DNA of 64,000 bases from Pseudophaeomoniella oleicola (lineage: Eukaryota; Ascomycota; Eurotiomycetes; Phaeomoniellales; Phaeomoniellaceae): positions 22,628 through 86,627 of the forward strand of contig QWDQ01000083.1 of NCBI GenBank assembly GCA_003868215.1. The letters run 5' to 3'. A program made the translations under genes and the position numbers. The notes beneath the pieces were generated by a model. It was not told the DNA's origin and searched no databases. It saw only the letters and a program-made list of their open reading frames with translations. This document shows, piece after piece, positions 1-11,140 of the stretch; position 1 is the first letter of the stretch, and every line of letters begins with the position of its first letter.

Positions 1-430
1 TCATGATGATGGTAAGTATCTCGTCAACAACAACGCATTTACAGAGCAGAGGAGCAAAAACTGTGGGGAAGATATTTATGTTCGTGGTTTCCGCTAGAGC
101 GTAAATATATACATATGTACGTTCTTTGAAGAAAGGACGAATAATAAGGTACAAGGCTTTAGAGAAAAAGAGAAGCAGAAATAAAATCGGACAGTTGGTA
201 TTGACGCTGTCGCCTGCAGTGAAACTCCCATCGCTTTGAACTATCGAAAAAAGGGAAAACCAGAAGTAAATTGAAGAAGGAAAAAAAAAAAAAAAAAGGT
301 CCATTCTTTGACTCCTCTGACCGAACTCCTGTTCTCGAGTGATATTGGTGGCGCAAAATACGGGTTCGCGGATGTTGTGTGCCTGAGAGTGAGACCGATA
401 TGTGGAATACTTGCATGACAAACGGCATGT
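1..430. other. 3' flank of the SNX3 gene, no gene seen
   Basis: No convincing coding region on either strand. It holds a 17-base A run at 281-297 and otherwise AT-leaning sequence. Since the SNX3 gene at 431-1094 reads leftward, this stretch is probably its 3' UTR and downstream flank. Confidence 0.5.
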
Positions 431-1094
431 TTACCATGCGTTTCGATCCCAGTTCGGATCTATAGAGGCAAGAAACGTCAGTATAGGCTTCATTATGTTT
501 TGGACAGGTGAACGAGAGTTCAATGTAGCTCTAGAGGAAAATCCATCGAGCCATTGCATTGACTTGGTCTCCGTAACTTACCCTGCACGAAGCTTGCCAG
601 GACCTTGCTTCCAGTCTGCAACAGAGGGTGCCCCACAACTATTTGAAGGAACCTCTGCAACCCTTCCCTTCTGTGTTCGATCACATCGTCACTGAATCTG
701 TTGGTGAACACCTTGCCGGGTAGTGGGGGGATTGACACGCGACTGGATTCCCGTTCGAGAATGTCGCGGAAGGCCTCGAAATCTGAGTAGCGACGTCGTA
801 CAACTGAGTGCTTGAGCTTGAATGCTGGGATATTCGTCCTGCAGACAATCTCGTAGGAGGTGTACATGTTGCGAGAAGTCCCGTGCGTCTGAGGGTTTCG
901 GACCTAGAAGGTAGGATATCAGCATTGGTGTTCGAATAGCGGGAATGCCCCACGTCGTGACATGTGCGCAGGATTCCTTCCCAATTGCCAAACACACAGA
1001 GTGCACGTTTACTGACCTCTATCTCCAGGAAGTTTTCAGGAGGGCCATAGATCTCCTCGAATGACTGCTGGCGCGCATCGGGTAACGATTGCAT
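431..1094 (-). CDS. snx3: Sorting nexin-3 / Grd19-type PX-domain protein
   Basis: A small PX-domain protein that binds PI3P on endosomes and, with retromer, recycles cargo to the Golgi. I model three exons: 1017-1094, 582-903 and 431-459 (minus strand), joined by introns of 113 and 122 bp with GTCAGT and GTAAGT donors. They total 429 bases, exactly 142 codons plus stop. The protein opens [20 protein letters not shown], and the core (residues about 27-130) is a PX domain with [14 protein letters not shown] and the PI3P-contact region [16 protein letters not shown]. The 29-base last exon encodes DPNWDRNAW, the conserved fungal SNX3 C-terminus, which fixes the 3' splice site. Length matches the family. 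Neighbours give no functional hint. The family call is firm; only the upstream UTR is open. Confidence 0.93.
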
Positions 1095-2185
1095 ATTGAG
1101 AGTTGAGGGGAGCGCAGCGGCGCAAGACCTCGAATAAAACTCGATGAGGATTGTCGAAAGATGGCGAGACGGTGAGAACTTCTTGAGACGTGTAGTCGGG
1201 CAAACCAATGCGAATTCCGAACTGTTATTCGGGTTACGGATGGTTTCAATGTTGAAGAGTGTTTCGCGGGCAAGTCAGCGGGGAGACCTCATCTTGGAAT
1301 AGAAGACTCTGGATTGTCGTCCCGTTCAGCCCCACCGAACGTTTCCACCCAACGACGTAGATGCAAAAGAATGGGCAGGTTAAGCGACCTCCTATCTCAA
1401 CCTCGTTCCGGGCATCTGAGTAGGGGATGATATCGTGATATTGTGATATCAGCAAGATGGTTGCTACAAATGCTTCTTACAATGCCCTCTTCTACCTTGG
1501 AGCATTCTGACCATGTTCAAATGTCTCTGTTGGTCGCAGGTGCTTTTGCATGTGTGCTCCTATTTGCTCACGGTATATCCTCATGGCTGATGCTTCAGCA
1601 TCACTTATTGAAGAAGCATCTCTTAAGTCCTGCAGGGGTCCAAAATACATATGGCTCCTGAATATCATTGTCTTGGTTGAGGTCTAAGTATTAGAATCTC
1701 CTCTGGTCCTTATTCAGACGATTTTTGTCGATTTTCTACGCGTGTATCAAATGTCTTTTGTTTGATGTTTTGTAGAGTAGACACTAGTAGGTCATCCTGC
1801 ATGCAATAATGTCGTCCCCGTTGCCTATTCTATCTTCACGATCCTCAACCGACGGACGCTCTTCTCTTTCGAACTTTGACCTCATCGCCGTCAGCTTGTC
1901 TTTCGCTCGTAGGCAGTACATTCTCCTTGTCTGCTCATCGTCCACTTGTCATCGTCTAGTTGACTACTCTACGTCTAAGCTTTGTCTACTTGTCGTCTCC
2001 TTGTCGGTTACTCTACATCTACGAATTTGTTGACTCGTTATTCTTCTCGTCAATTATTCGTTTGAGACTTGTCTACGATTTGTCGACTCCTTATTCTCCT
2101 CGATTACTCGTTTGGGACTTGTCTACTCCTCGTTCTCCTCGTCAAAAAGCGGATCTACTTGTCATACCAGTCTCAACTCTGAACT
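1095..2185. other. Intergenic spacer with pyrimidine-rich imperfect repeats
   Basis: No supported gene. The left part should hold the SNX3 promoter. From about 1,800 to 2,160 the + strand is strongly C/T-rich and repetitive, with recurrent GTCTAC and CTCGTC words and two imperfect copies of a segment of about 37 bases. It lies directly upstream of the small hypothetical gene at 2186, so it may be its pyrimidine-rich fungal promoter or leader. Confidence 0.4.
2036..2126 (+). repeat. Two imperfect direct repeats, about 37 bp each
   Basis: Positions about 2036-2076 and 2089-2126 are near copies. Both read TTATTC, then a CTCGT/CTCG variant, then ATT.TCGTTTG.GACTTGTCTAC. They differ at a few bases and by a short indel. 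The surrounding pyrimidine-rich sequence looks like older, more diverged copies of the same words. Confidence 0.55.
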
Positions 2186-2872
2186 ATGTCTCAACCAACC
2201 AGAAAGCGCGATCAGTTGAAAAAACTCCTTCACATCGGTCAGAGTGCGAAAAAAGCGAACAACGATAATGACGATTCTGTCCTCGAATTCAAAGCTGTCC
2301 CATATCAAGCAACCACTACTCAAGAACAGCCGAAGACAGACGCACCCAGCGCGGTTGACAGAGCCATCAATCTGCTCAAAGAAAAACACCTGAGTGCGGA
2401 AAGGCCAAAGGCCACCAAAAATGAAGAGAAACAAGCTTCGGATTCTCAGCATACCCCAGACGAAGCCCAATTTTTTACGCCGAGAATCCCTCGTCACTTT
2501 CCTCCGCCGCCACGTGAGCCGCAGCCAGAGCCAGCTGCGCTTGACTTCGGTCAAGCACAAGTGTCCCCATAAGGGCACGTCTACAGAGCAAAGTTGGTCG
2601 ACCGAGGCGAGTACGCGAGACAACACCATCCGCGCAGCGTACCACTTGACGAGCGCCTCGGTCCGACCCCGCTGATCTCACGGGAGGAGTTCGCGCGAAG
2701 GCAGCGCCAGCATCGAGAGGAGGAGAGGATCCGAGAGCTCCGAGAAGCTCTGGACCAAGGGGGGCGTCCAGATGGTGCGTCACGTCAAGGGGCTGCTGCG
2801 TCCCAGGCAGCTCCACAACCACCACGTGACCATGCCTCTGGGGCCGGTCCCAGCATTGGTCATCTGTTTTGA
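2186..2872 (+). CDS. Hypothetical protein, basic and charged C-terminus
   Basis: I do not recognise a family. The first ATG opens a lysine-rich N-terminus (MSQPTRKRDQLKKLL) followed by a polar, probably disordered stretch and a proline-rich segment. This frame meets TAA at 2570-2572, but the same frame reopens and runs to 2872 with a highly charged region (REEFARRQRQHREEERIREL) that looks like a helix or coiled coil. An intron 2514-2588 (GTGAGC donor, CTTGAC branch-like site, ACAGAG acceptor using the second AG) joins the halves in frame, giving about 203 aa. Using the first AG shifts frame and ends the protein at 2675. Without splicing only 128 aa would be made. Codon choice supports coding; function unknown. 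Confidence 0.45.
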
Positions 2873-4362
2873 GATGGGTGAGAGGGAGGGAGGGGGTGCT
2901 GGTGGTGGGTTCTTTCTGTGTGTTTTCGGAGTTTAGGGGTTCTGTCGGGCCCTTCGAGGCCATAAAATGGAGTTGGAGGGAAGGGGCGGCGGGGCGGCAA
3001 CCCCGATCATGAGAAATGAAACTGTTTTCAACCTTCCCTGATGTGCCTGTCCATTGCTTCTATGTGAAATCTTGTAATCTCTACTGACGCCCTCAAGAAT
3101 GATTACAGCGGCGCGTCGTCGGTGGTCACTTATTTGTCCCATGTCTCGGGAACGCCTCCGGATGATTATTACGGGGGGTGGTTGTGGCTGTGCAGCTGAC
3201 TTTCATATACCCGCGACCTTGTCAACGACTTCAAGGACTACGTTCGACGGTCCAGCGTCCACCCACCAAGACCCGAGGTGATAATGAATGCTCGTCCGTC
3301 TCATGTCTACGCTGTTGTCTACTCCTCGATATATATTTTCCCTATCTACCCACCCATGTACCTCATCCACACCATCAACTCACCGGACACCAACGCCATT
3401 GCACTCGCCATGAAATCTCTGCCAACATTGAAAGAAAAAGACGAGTGACCACATCAAAAACAAATCCCAAGCAAGAACATCTCTGAGGTGATGGTGGCGG
3501 TGGTGGTGCAAATACGATGTTTTTTGATAAGTTGCAGTGCGGTAGTCGCGGTAGTACGACATTTCACATAAACCGTCGGACAATTACCGAAAAGAGTAAG
3601 ACACCCCTTACTTTTGCATATTGTACTCTTCTAATTATTTCTTTTCATGAATTAACCACCATGCATGGTAAAAGTGAGCTGTAGGAACTGGGTGTACCCA
3701 ACGTTCACAAAGGGTAGGAAGCTCAAGCTCCGGTGACGGCGAGATGGGTTTCCCTGACTACGTCTACTGCAATGAAGAAGAAATGACGAGACAAAGAGAG
3801 AACTCGAAAGGAAAAAAAGAGGGAGATGTAGTAGATGAGTCTGAGCAGGTACAGTTCTGATGCGCTGGACTCAACGGTGATGATTGCTACTGCTGTACTC
3901 ATCAATGGGGAGGGATGCCTCAGATTGGAACATGGGAGGAGGAGCACGACACGAGGTTCATGAGGCAGTACCATGTATGGATGTTGATGCGTTTTGCTAG
4001 ACTCCTAACTCGATACCATAGACCGGATAACAGATGAACGAAAATGTATTCGGGTTTAACGTGAGAAGTTGATCACGAGGACACGCTCTACAGGGGAAAG
4101 AGTCTGATTGAAATTTCCATTTGGGTCCTATCTGGATTATTAATTTGTATGCAGTTAGTTTAAGTGTCTCAACGACCACCGGGTAGGTAGTCGCGTCCTC
4201 GGCACAAACTCACTGCACACCGACTGCTTTTGAGTATTCCTGTTGACGCCTCACGGGGACGTGCAACGGATATTTCGGTCATCGTTGGAGCCAAATGAGA
4301 GTAACCCATAGCTGCAGCTCACGTGTATGGAAAATCCTTGATCACAAAGGTGTCATGGTAAT
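2873..4362. other. Intergenic spacer, no gene seen
   Basis: Only short unsupported reading frames on both strands. It lies between the 3' ends of a + gene and a - gene, so it should contain two terminator regions. There is a GGTGATGGTGGCGGTGGTGG-like G/T stretch near 3,487-3,510, and nothing else of note. Confidence 0.4.
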
Positions 4363-6547
4363 TTACCAAGGGTCGTTGAAATCATTGGAAGGCGGAACAC
4401 CCCATGCGTCATCACTGCTGACGGCAACAGCGGCAACAGCAGCAGGCGCGCTCGAATCTTCATCACCAGCATGGCTTCCGTTGCCCTCAGTCTCACCATT
4501 TCCCTCTTCGCCTTCATTATCTGTATCGTCATCGAAGTTAAGAGTCTCGCCTTCGGCCGGTTGACGGTCCTCCAGAAAATCCGGAATCGGTTGACCAGCT
4601 TCCAACATGACCTTGACCAAGCCATCAGCAAGTGGTTCATCCCTATCGTTGTAGAAAGACGTTGCCAAGCCCTCATTTCCAATACGCGCGGTACGACCTA
4701 GACACAAGTGTTAGCCACGAACGGACTTTGAATTGACCATCATAGCATACCAATACGATGAATGTATTCTTCGATACCGCCATAATCGGCGCTTGGGAGG
4801 TTGTAGTTGATGACGTGCATCACGTTCTTGATATCCATGCCACGGGCTGAAACACCTGTAGCAACGAGAATTGGGGCCTTGCCTGTACGGAACGCACGAC
4901 TGTCGAATGTTAGCACTTTACCTCCGTTGACGAAACTGGACACATACAGAGAGTCCTCACGCTCCTGCTGAGTACGATCAGAGTGGATAGAGGTACTTGG
5001 GAGACCATTGTTGTAGAGATAGTCATCGACGAAATCAGCATTCTTCTTAGTGTTAACGAAGACGATGGTGCGGGATGGTGGCATGGACACCAGAAGATCG
5101 TAGAGAGCTTGATTCTTCATATTGTCTTCCACGAAGATGACCTGTGAGAGGTAAGTACTTGCTATAGATGGAGAATCATGGTTACGTACTTGTTGCTTGA
5201 CGTTGGTGTGAGTGCTGCCTGCACGTCCAACACGGATACGAACGAAATCATTGTCCAAGTAATTCTTTGCGAGGGCGCGAAGATTCTTCTTGAATGTTGC
5301 AGAGAACATCAAATACCTATGATCGGCATCTTCGTTGTTGTCTGCAGGGAAGGAACCATTAGCGGAGTAGAAAAGGAGATTCAGTAGAGCAACATACCTC
5401 CTCCGGACATGATCTTGTTCATCTCGTTCTCCCAGCCATCCTGCAGCATTTCATCTGCCTCATCGATAATAGTGTACCTGACACGTAAGCACAGGCATGA
5501 CTGACAAATCCTTGCAACTTACTTGACACGAGAAAGGGACAGGACCTTGTTGTTGTTCATGATGTCTATCAAACGACCTGGGGTGGCAATCAAGATGTCA
5601 CAACCCTGCTGGATCTCTGCCATCTGATCGCGCTTTGGGCCACCTCCATATGCAACGCATGGTCGAAGCATAGATCTGTAGCAAAGACGACGAGCCTCGT
5701 CGAAGATCTGGATGCAGAGCTCACGAGTTGGCGCAACGACTAGGACCAGAGGCTCACCTCGAGAAGGTCCTTGAGCTTCTGGATCCCAGTTTCCGAATTG
5801 AGCACGTGGCGCTGCAAGCTTCTTGACTTTTCCCATGAGCTTTGAGATGGCTGGAATGAGAAAGGCAGCAGTCTTGCCAGAACCTTCATGATGTTAGTCG
5901 ACCTAAATGACAACCTGTGGTAAGAATACCTGTCTGAGCAACACCGATAACATCGTGACCTGTCAAGACAGCCGGAAGGGTGTAGGCCTGAATTGGTGTG
6001 GGGACCTTGTAGCCACAGAGCTTGATATTCTGGACCATGATTGGATGAAGACCGGCAGCTTCGAACTAATAGACGATTTAGAGAGTAGCAGATGGGAGTT
6101 TGAGGTGGCAAGACTTACACTGGTGATCGCCTGAACCCGCTCTGAGGCCTCAGAGGTGACTTCGAAAGCGACAAGGCTGTTGAAGTTTAGTATATCACAC
6201 GAAACGTTGGAGGTATCTCACTTGGTCAATTTGTTACCCTGGCGGGTGCGGAGCTCAGAACGGAAGAGCGTAGCCTCGAGCTCCTCGACAGCAGGGCCGA
6301 TATCACCGAACTCATCGTTCCACTCGTATTTCGCAGCTCGATGGCCCCATTCAGTGAGCTCATCCTGACCACGGGATGGTTGTGCATTGTAGGTATCGTA
6401 ATCATAGCCGGCGGGAATTGTCCAGCCAACCTCACGAGCCTTCGCTGCCTTAGCTTCGTTATCTTCAGTGCGAGCTGCAGGCTGGGGAGCGTTGGTTGCA
6501 TCGCCCAAGGCGGCGCCCACATCATGAGTGTCGAAAATGTCACCCAT
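4363..6547 (-). CDS. DEAD-box ATP-dependent RNA helicase, DED1/DDX3/Vasa-like
   Basis: An RNA-dependent ATPase that unwinds or remodels RNA; this subfamily acts mainly in translation initiation and mRNP remodelling. I model nine exons on the minus strand: 6222-6547, 6119-6176, 5930-6065, 5523-5883, 5398-5477, 5190-5341, 4948-5141, 4751-4899 and 4363-4697. All eight introns are 45-56 bp, and the exons sum to 1791 bases, 596 codons plus stop. In order it shows the Q motif (PTPIQAYTLPA), motif I AQTGSGKT, Ia PTRELCIQ, Ib TPGRLID, II IDEADEML, III FSAT, IV IVFVNTKK, V ARGMDI and VI HRIGRTAR. The SDRTQQERED segment is typical of Ded1/Vasa proteins. The N-terminus lacks the usual Ded1 opening and the acidic C-terminus ends NDFNDPW, so this may be a paralogue rather than the essential Ded1. 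Start is the ATG at 6547. Confidence 0.92.
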
Positions 6548-8863
6548 GTTGATCACCCTGACTGTAAGATGGGAGGTCAGTTAGAACAATGGTTGATATC
6601 AAAGGTAATTTGAAAGGTGGGTGGCGAAAATCAACAATGATACTGATGGAAATGGATTGCGTCAATTCCGGCATCGAGAAATCAAGAGACTATCAGACGA
6701 TGCCTTCAGACGTAGCAGGGTTTAATACAAAACCTTCACCTGTCTGCGTGAGCGCTCGAGAGATCGTCGGCCCTTTGAGTCGCATAGAAACTGAGGTGAA
6801 AAGACTCCCTGCATCAGGATGTAACAAGATCAAAGAGACTTACCTAAGTCTTGAGCTTGCAGAGGCTGAGGAGAAGCGCTCGAATGTGTGCAGGAGAAGA
6901 TATGAGAAAGCGTTGGTCAAGAGGAGTACCTTGATCGAAGGTCCTTGAGAAAACCACTCACAAAGAGTGGAAGATGGATTGATGGGTAAGAGGAGATGAT
7001 TTTAGAGAAAATCTCTGATTAGAGAATGATTGTGTGCAAGAGACAGAGGCGACGGAGAGATCAAAACGGGTTTAATACTGCGTGCTCGCCTACAAGGGCC
7101 CCCACGGTATCGATTTTGATCGTCAACCGGAACTGGTATTTCACAAAGCTTTGCACGTCTCTTTGATCTTTCGTTCCCTCTAACTTGAAAACATTGTCAC
7201 ATATGCACACGCCTGGACGTTCCCATCTATCAGGTGTGGGTTGCGCGATGTCCAAGCCATGTGTTGAGAGCAGACGCTCCCCAAAGACTTATGCCTCTGC
7301 TCTGCAGGTGCAAACACCAGATTCAGTGACCTGCTTCCAGCAACATAGTGCAGGATTGCCGAGATCATACATGACAAAGGGTACACTCTCAAGCTTCTGA
7401 ACAAGATCTGAAAACCTTTCAGGAAAGTATAGAGAGTCCGAGAGGACTCTGATCACCGACCTTACGAGAAGGAGGCTCTCCGTTTGTCTTCTAGGTCATG
7501 GCAGCACGGATCGTCCTCACCAGGCGATAATTTTCGAAGCTCCAGACCTCGATGAGTATCAAAATCACCTAGAAGAAGCGAACATGCAAGTATCGAGCAA
7601 GCCTTCCTCTGGAAGGTAACGGTAGCCTGAGCTCTCCGAGAGATGGACGATAGCGCCATCATCTCTTGAGGAATCACACCCTTCCTCATCCATACCCCTG
7701 ACATGCTCCAGCTGGAAGCCATGCATTGTCCAGGAATTAGATGTTGTGGATCGAAGCTGAGAGATCGCGAATCTTGACTTCGCAGGCCGATCGGCTTTCA
7801 TGTGCTGCAGCACTTTTCCCGACAAGGTCTTGGATGTCAGCTGCTAAAGGTTGCGCAGTATATAAGCACAGCCTGAGAGAGATCCAGGGAAAGTTATAAG
7901 AAGAATGCATTGGTCTTATAATCCATCAACGATATTCTCGATTGCCCGGTATTTGCCGACGGTAACGGAGCGGCATATCATGGTAGTGGTAGCCGGCACC
8001 ATACACTGGCAGTCGGAGTAAAATGATACTGGTCGAGTGGTGAACAGAGCTTGCACGAACTTCAGAACGAGAACAGCAGAAATCAAACAGTATCTTGGTC
8101 ATCACATGAACATGGTGAGCTATACGTTACGTTCTCTGATGAGGTCAGAGATATCGGAGAAGAGCCGATGTACTACGCTGTTCAAAAGTCTGTTGGGATC
8201 AAAGCCTGATTCCGATAACCAGTTTCCCTCCCATATATAGGCGCCTTGTTCTATCGATGTTAGGCTTTTTGGTCGATGCCTTCTTCTCAGAACAAGCACC
8301 AACAACTTGATGATTGTGGGTTGTATTTTCGGGTTCAGATGGTGACTGCGGCTCCTTTAACCGCTGGTAGGGCATATTCGATGGCCCGCTTCATGCGGTG
8401 TGGCTTGGTACGCGCTTAATCTTACTGTAAGCCGCCGTCCCAATGCATCGGGACACATCAAAACAACAGTTGGACCTTTCTTCAAACGCCGTATAGTTCT
8501 CTTTACACTGGAGAAAGAGAGGGACTGTGCAGGTAGATACCTCTCTGTCGCTAGGTGGTGGTCGCAGAGATGGTCGACATATCTATTCATATTCAGAATT
8601 ATTGCTAGGCGGAGCTTGACAGATCTCGAAGATGCAAGGCAATGTCGAGGACTATGGTGCTTCGCTGTACATAATAAGCCAATGGCTTTCGCACGGTAGG
8701 GCATTTACACACGCTCACACCAAGCATTTCCAGACTTACAATCTATCTCGTTCTGGTATCATCTCTCGGAATCCAAGTGGTAGACGTTGGTTGAGATCGG
8801 ACGCATCGCTCTGCTCCCATCCATACCTTCCATTACCTATCTCTCCCAAATGAGAGAAACCAG
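6548..8863. other. Long intergenic spacer with unresolved short frames
   Basis: 2.3 kb without a gene I can support. The right-reading flank of the helicase promoter is at the left. A minus-strand open frame at 7565-7825 has fairly coding-like composition (rich in D, E, R, S), followed in another frame by 33 more codon-like residues down to 7462. It has no ATG-led exon set or family I can name and may be a decayed or non-coding remnant. 8,000-8,860 shows only overlapping short frames. Confidence 0.35.
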
Positions 8864-9535
8864 ATGCAGCCCACCTCATTGATCTTTCCCCCAAGGCATC
8901 GGAAGACTTGCTCTTGGCCCACATACCCCGAGCGGACATGGCACGTTGGCTTCACCAGTGCTACCAGCGTCTTCACAACAACACCGAGGCCGCAGACATC
9001 AAACGAAGCCGCATCTCCACCATCCACCTCTGCTCTATCTGTTAGCAAGGTGAGCTCGCCGGCTTCCCATGAAGAGCGCCTCCTGATCACCCTCTCCGAA
9101 GCCGCTGTCAACCTCCGTGTGGCCTCCACTTTCGTCGACCCCCAACCTTTCATCCTCACCGTTCTCCTCTACCATTCTACTTCGATTTCCGACGGAATCG
9201 TATACCTCTGCTCACCGTACCGCGCATCTGCCGATCCCACGGTGCGCGGGCTGATCACCGAAGCTGCTTACATTGCGTCAATAGAGAACGGAGAGTCGAT
9301 ATTACCAGACGGAGGAGTTCCGTTGAGGTATCTGCTAGATCCAATCACAGCTGGGATGGTAGACCGGGTCGAACTGAGATCCGGAGGGCAAGAGACTGGA
9401 AAGAAATGCATTGTAGTCAATGGGACGGAAGCCTTGAGGGATGAGGGGATATACTGGCATTTCTTTGATTTATTATCGAACGGGACGATGGACTTGGACT
9501 CGACAAGGAGAGGCGAAATAAGAATTTACCTATGA
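8864..9535 (+). CDS. Hypothetical protein, 223 aa
   Basis: A single open frame from an ATG at 8864 to a stop at 9533-9535. I recognise no family. The N-terminal 65 residues are low-complexity (S, T, P rich); the rest is a compact globular-looking sequence with alternating hydrophobics (VLLYHSTSISDGIVYLC, YIASIENGESILPDGG, IYWHFFDLLSNG). There is no signal peptide or membrane span. C-ending codons are enriched, as in the real genes nearby, which supports coding. It may have upstream exons, because the region 8632-8853 is open in another frame. A 16-bp inverted repeat lies about 110 bp past the stop. Confidence 0.5.
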   Translation: MQPTSLIFPPRHRKTCSWPTYPERTWHVGFTSATSVFTTTPRPQTSNEAASPPSTSALSVSKVSSPASHEERLLITLSEAAVNLRVASTFVDPQPFILTVLLYHSTSISDGIVYLCSPYRASADPTVRGLITEAAYIASIENGESILPDGGVPLRYLLDPITAGMVDRVELRSGGQETGKKCIVVNGTEALRDEGIYWHFFDLLSNGTMDLDSTRRGEIRIYL

Positions 9536-10011
9536 TATTAACAGGATGTGGCGCAAGGCCTTATCCACGGCGGTATTTGCAAGACACTAGCCAGTCTAAA
9601 TGCATGGCAATGGCGTTCGAAAGAGATTTTGCTGGCTTTTGGAAATACAAATCGTACTTCATGGGAGACGGAGGCTGAACCTTGTTGTGATCCTTGAAAG
9701 TACGATTTGTATTCATGTGACATATGCTTCACGCACATGTAACCGCTTGCTGGAATGAAAGAAAGTAATCTAAACACCAGATCCCAAACATAATGACAAA
9801 CGATCACCCCATACTTTTCGCCTCTCTTCTAGCCATCAGGGAACCTCCGCGTTTCGACTTGCTTCGAGCTGATATTCCAGATTGACTGAATGAGGCGGCC
9901 TGCAGACAGCACTCAAGATCTTGCCTACTTGAAAGACGATGTCTAGTAGCGCATGCACAGGACACGAATTTGATTGTTGGACGATATACGATGATAGCTT
10001 TCGGCCGTCGC
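9536..10011. other. Convergent spacer with an inverted repeat
   Basis: Between the 3' ends of the hypothetical gene (+) and the dynein light chain gene (-). Apart from the inverted repeat at 9644-9713 I see no feature. Confidence 0.4.
9644..9713. repeat. Perfect 16-bp inverted repeat, 38-bp spacer
   Basis: Arm 1 AATACAAATCGTACTT at 9644-9659 and arm 2 AAGTACGATTTGTATT at 9698-9713 are exact reverse complements. Transcribed, they would form a hairpin with a 38-base loop in the 3' region shared by two convergent genes. It could be a 3' UTR hairpin or the tips of a decayed miniature element; no flanking target-site duplication was evident. Confidence 0.6.
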
Positions 10012-10697
10012 TCATTGAGTCTTGAAGAGGAGAATGGCACAGTGACCGAGATAGAAGTAGATGAAGTGTTTTGTTTCTACGCAGCGCGACCAAGTTAGCG
10101 CAGAACTGCTAATCGCATTACCGCTGCGCCGGAGGCCACATTCATTCAATAGCCCTCACAACATAAGGGATGTGAAAATAAACGACTTCTGCACGTACCA
10201 TGTGTCACAAAACTACCGAAGTTCCTTCCGACGATGCAATGCCATGTGGCGCCTTTTCGTGAATCAAACTATTCGATGTCAGCACCTCAGTCGATTCACC
10301 TGTCCAAAGAGCGATAGTTACTTCTTTCTTGATATATTGGGCGATATCCTGCCGTTGATTTAGTATCTGAGCTGATTATCGTAGTCGCCTGGTGGAGCAG
10401 ACCTTTTCGATCGTGTACTTCTCCATCGCTTCCTGTGCTGTAGACCGTCAGATCCGAAAGATGCGCTCGAATGCGATTCCTGCACGTACCAACTTCGATA
10501 GCTTCTTGTTGCATATCATCGCTCTGCACGACCGTTTAGTATATGCGCTCGTCTCCAGGGCTGCTTGCGACAAGACAGACCATATCCACCGACTTGATCT
10601 GAGCTGCATCGACGTGTTAGAGCTACTATCCATAACTTCGAGTAATCAGTTTAAGGTACGCACCCTCAAGCTTCTCCTTCCTTTCTTTTGAAGTCAT
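10012..10697 (-). CDS. Dynein light chain, LC8/DYNLL type
   Basis: The LC8 hub protein: a homodimer that holds dynein intermediate chains and many other partners (nuclear pore, Pac11-type chains). The gene is split into seven tiny exons on the minus strand: 10664-10697, 10581-10603, 10490-10523, 10403-10437, 10322-10348, 10199-10268 and 10012-10076. They total 288 bases, exactly 95 aa plus stop. Every junction has GT..AG, and several introns carry CTAAC or CTAAAC branch sites. Diagnostic segments are [60 protein letters not shown] and a C-terminus [16 protein letters not shown], which cover the complete LC8 fold. The gene is divergent from MRD1 across 443 bp. Length matches fungal LC8 proteins. 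Confidence 0.96.
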
Positions 10698-11140
10698 GGT
10701 GAATAAAAGCAACGGCTCCTCAGTCAAGGCACTCTGAACAAGGTGAAAAAGCAGATAGGGAAGAGATGTTGTGATAAGACCCAATTCACGTATTTCGCTA
10801 CTACCGAGATGTTGTCCAGTAGTTGGTAGTTATATGCAAGTCGCGCGGATCAGGCCGTCGCCAAACATGTGGGGGTCAGAACTCTGAGAACAATGAACAA
10901 ATGTACGTAGTACCGGTGAGTTTAGGTAAGTCACCAATTGTAATGGAGATCTGCCAGGCGACCAGGGACCGCCCAAGGACCGAAGACCCTTCTTCTTGGG
11001 GGAGGGAGCCTTGGCGCAAAACTTCCATCACAGAAATTATTATTATTCTTATTAATTATTCTCAACCACTTCGATTCGACCTTCTACCAACTCTCAAATA
11101 TTCAGTGGTAAGTCGCAGGTCGATACCACCAGGCTCCCTC
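10698..11140. promoter_or_regulatory. Divergent promoter between LC8 and MRD1
   Basis: 443 bp separate the two start codons and must supply both promoters. It includes an AT-rich patch (about 11,035-11,065, ATTATTATTCTTATTAATTA) just upstream of the MRD1 start and pyrimidine-rich leader sequence. I recognise no specific factor site. Confidence 0.5.
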
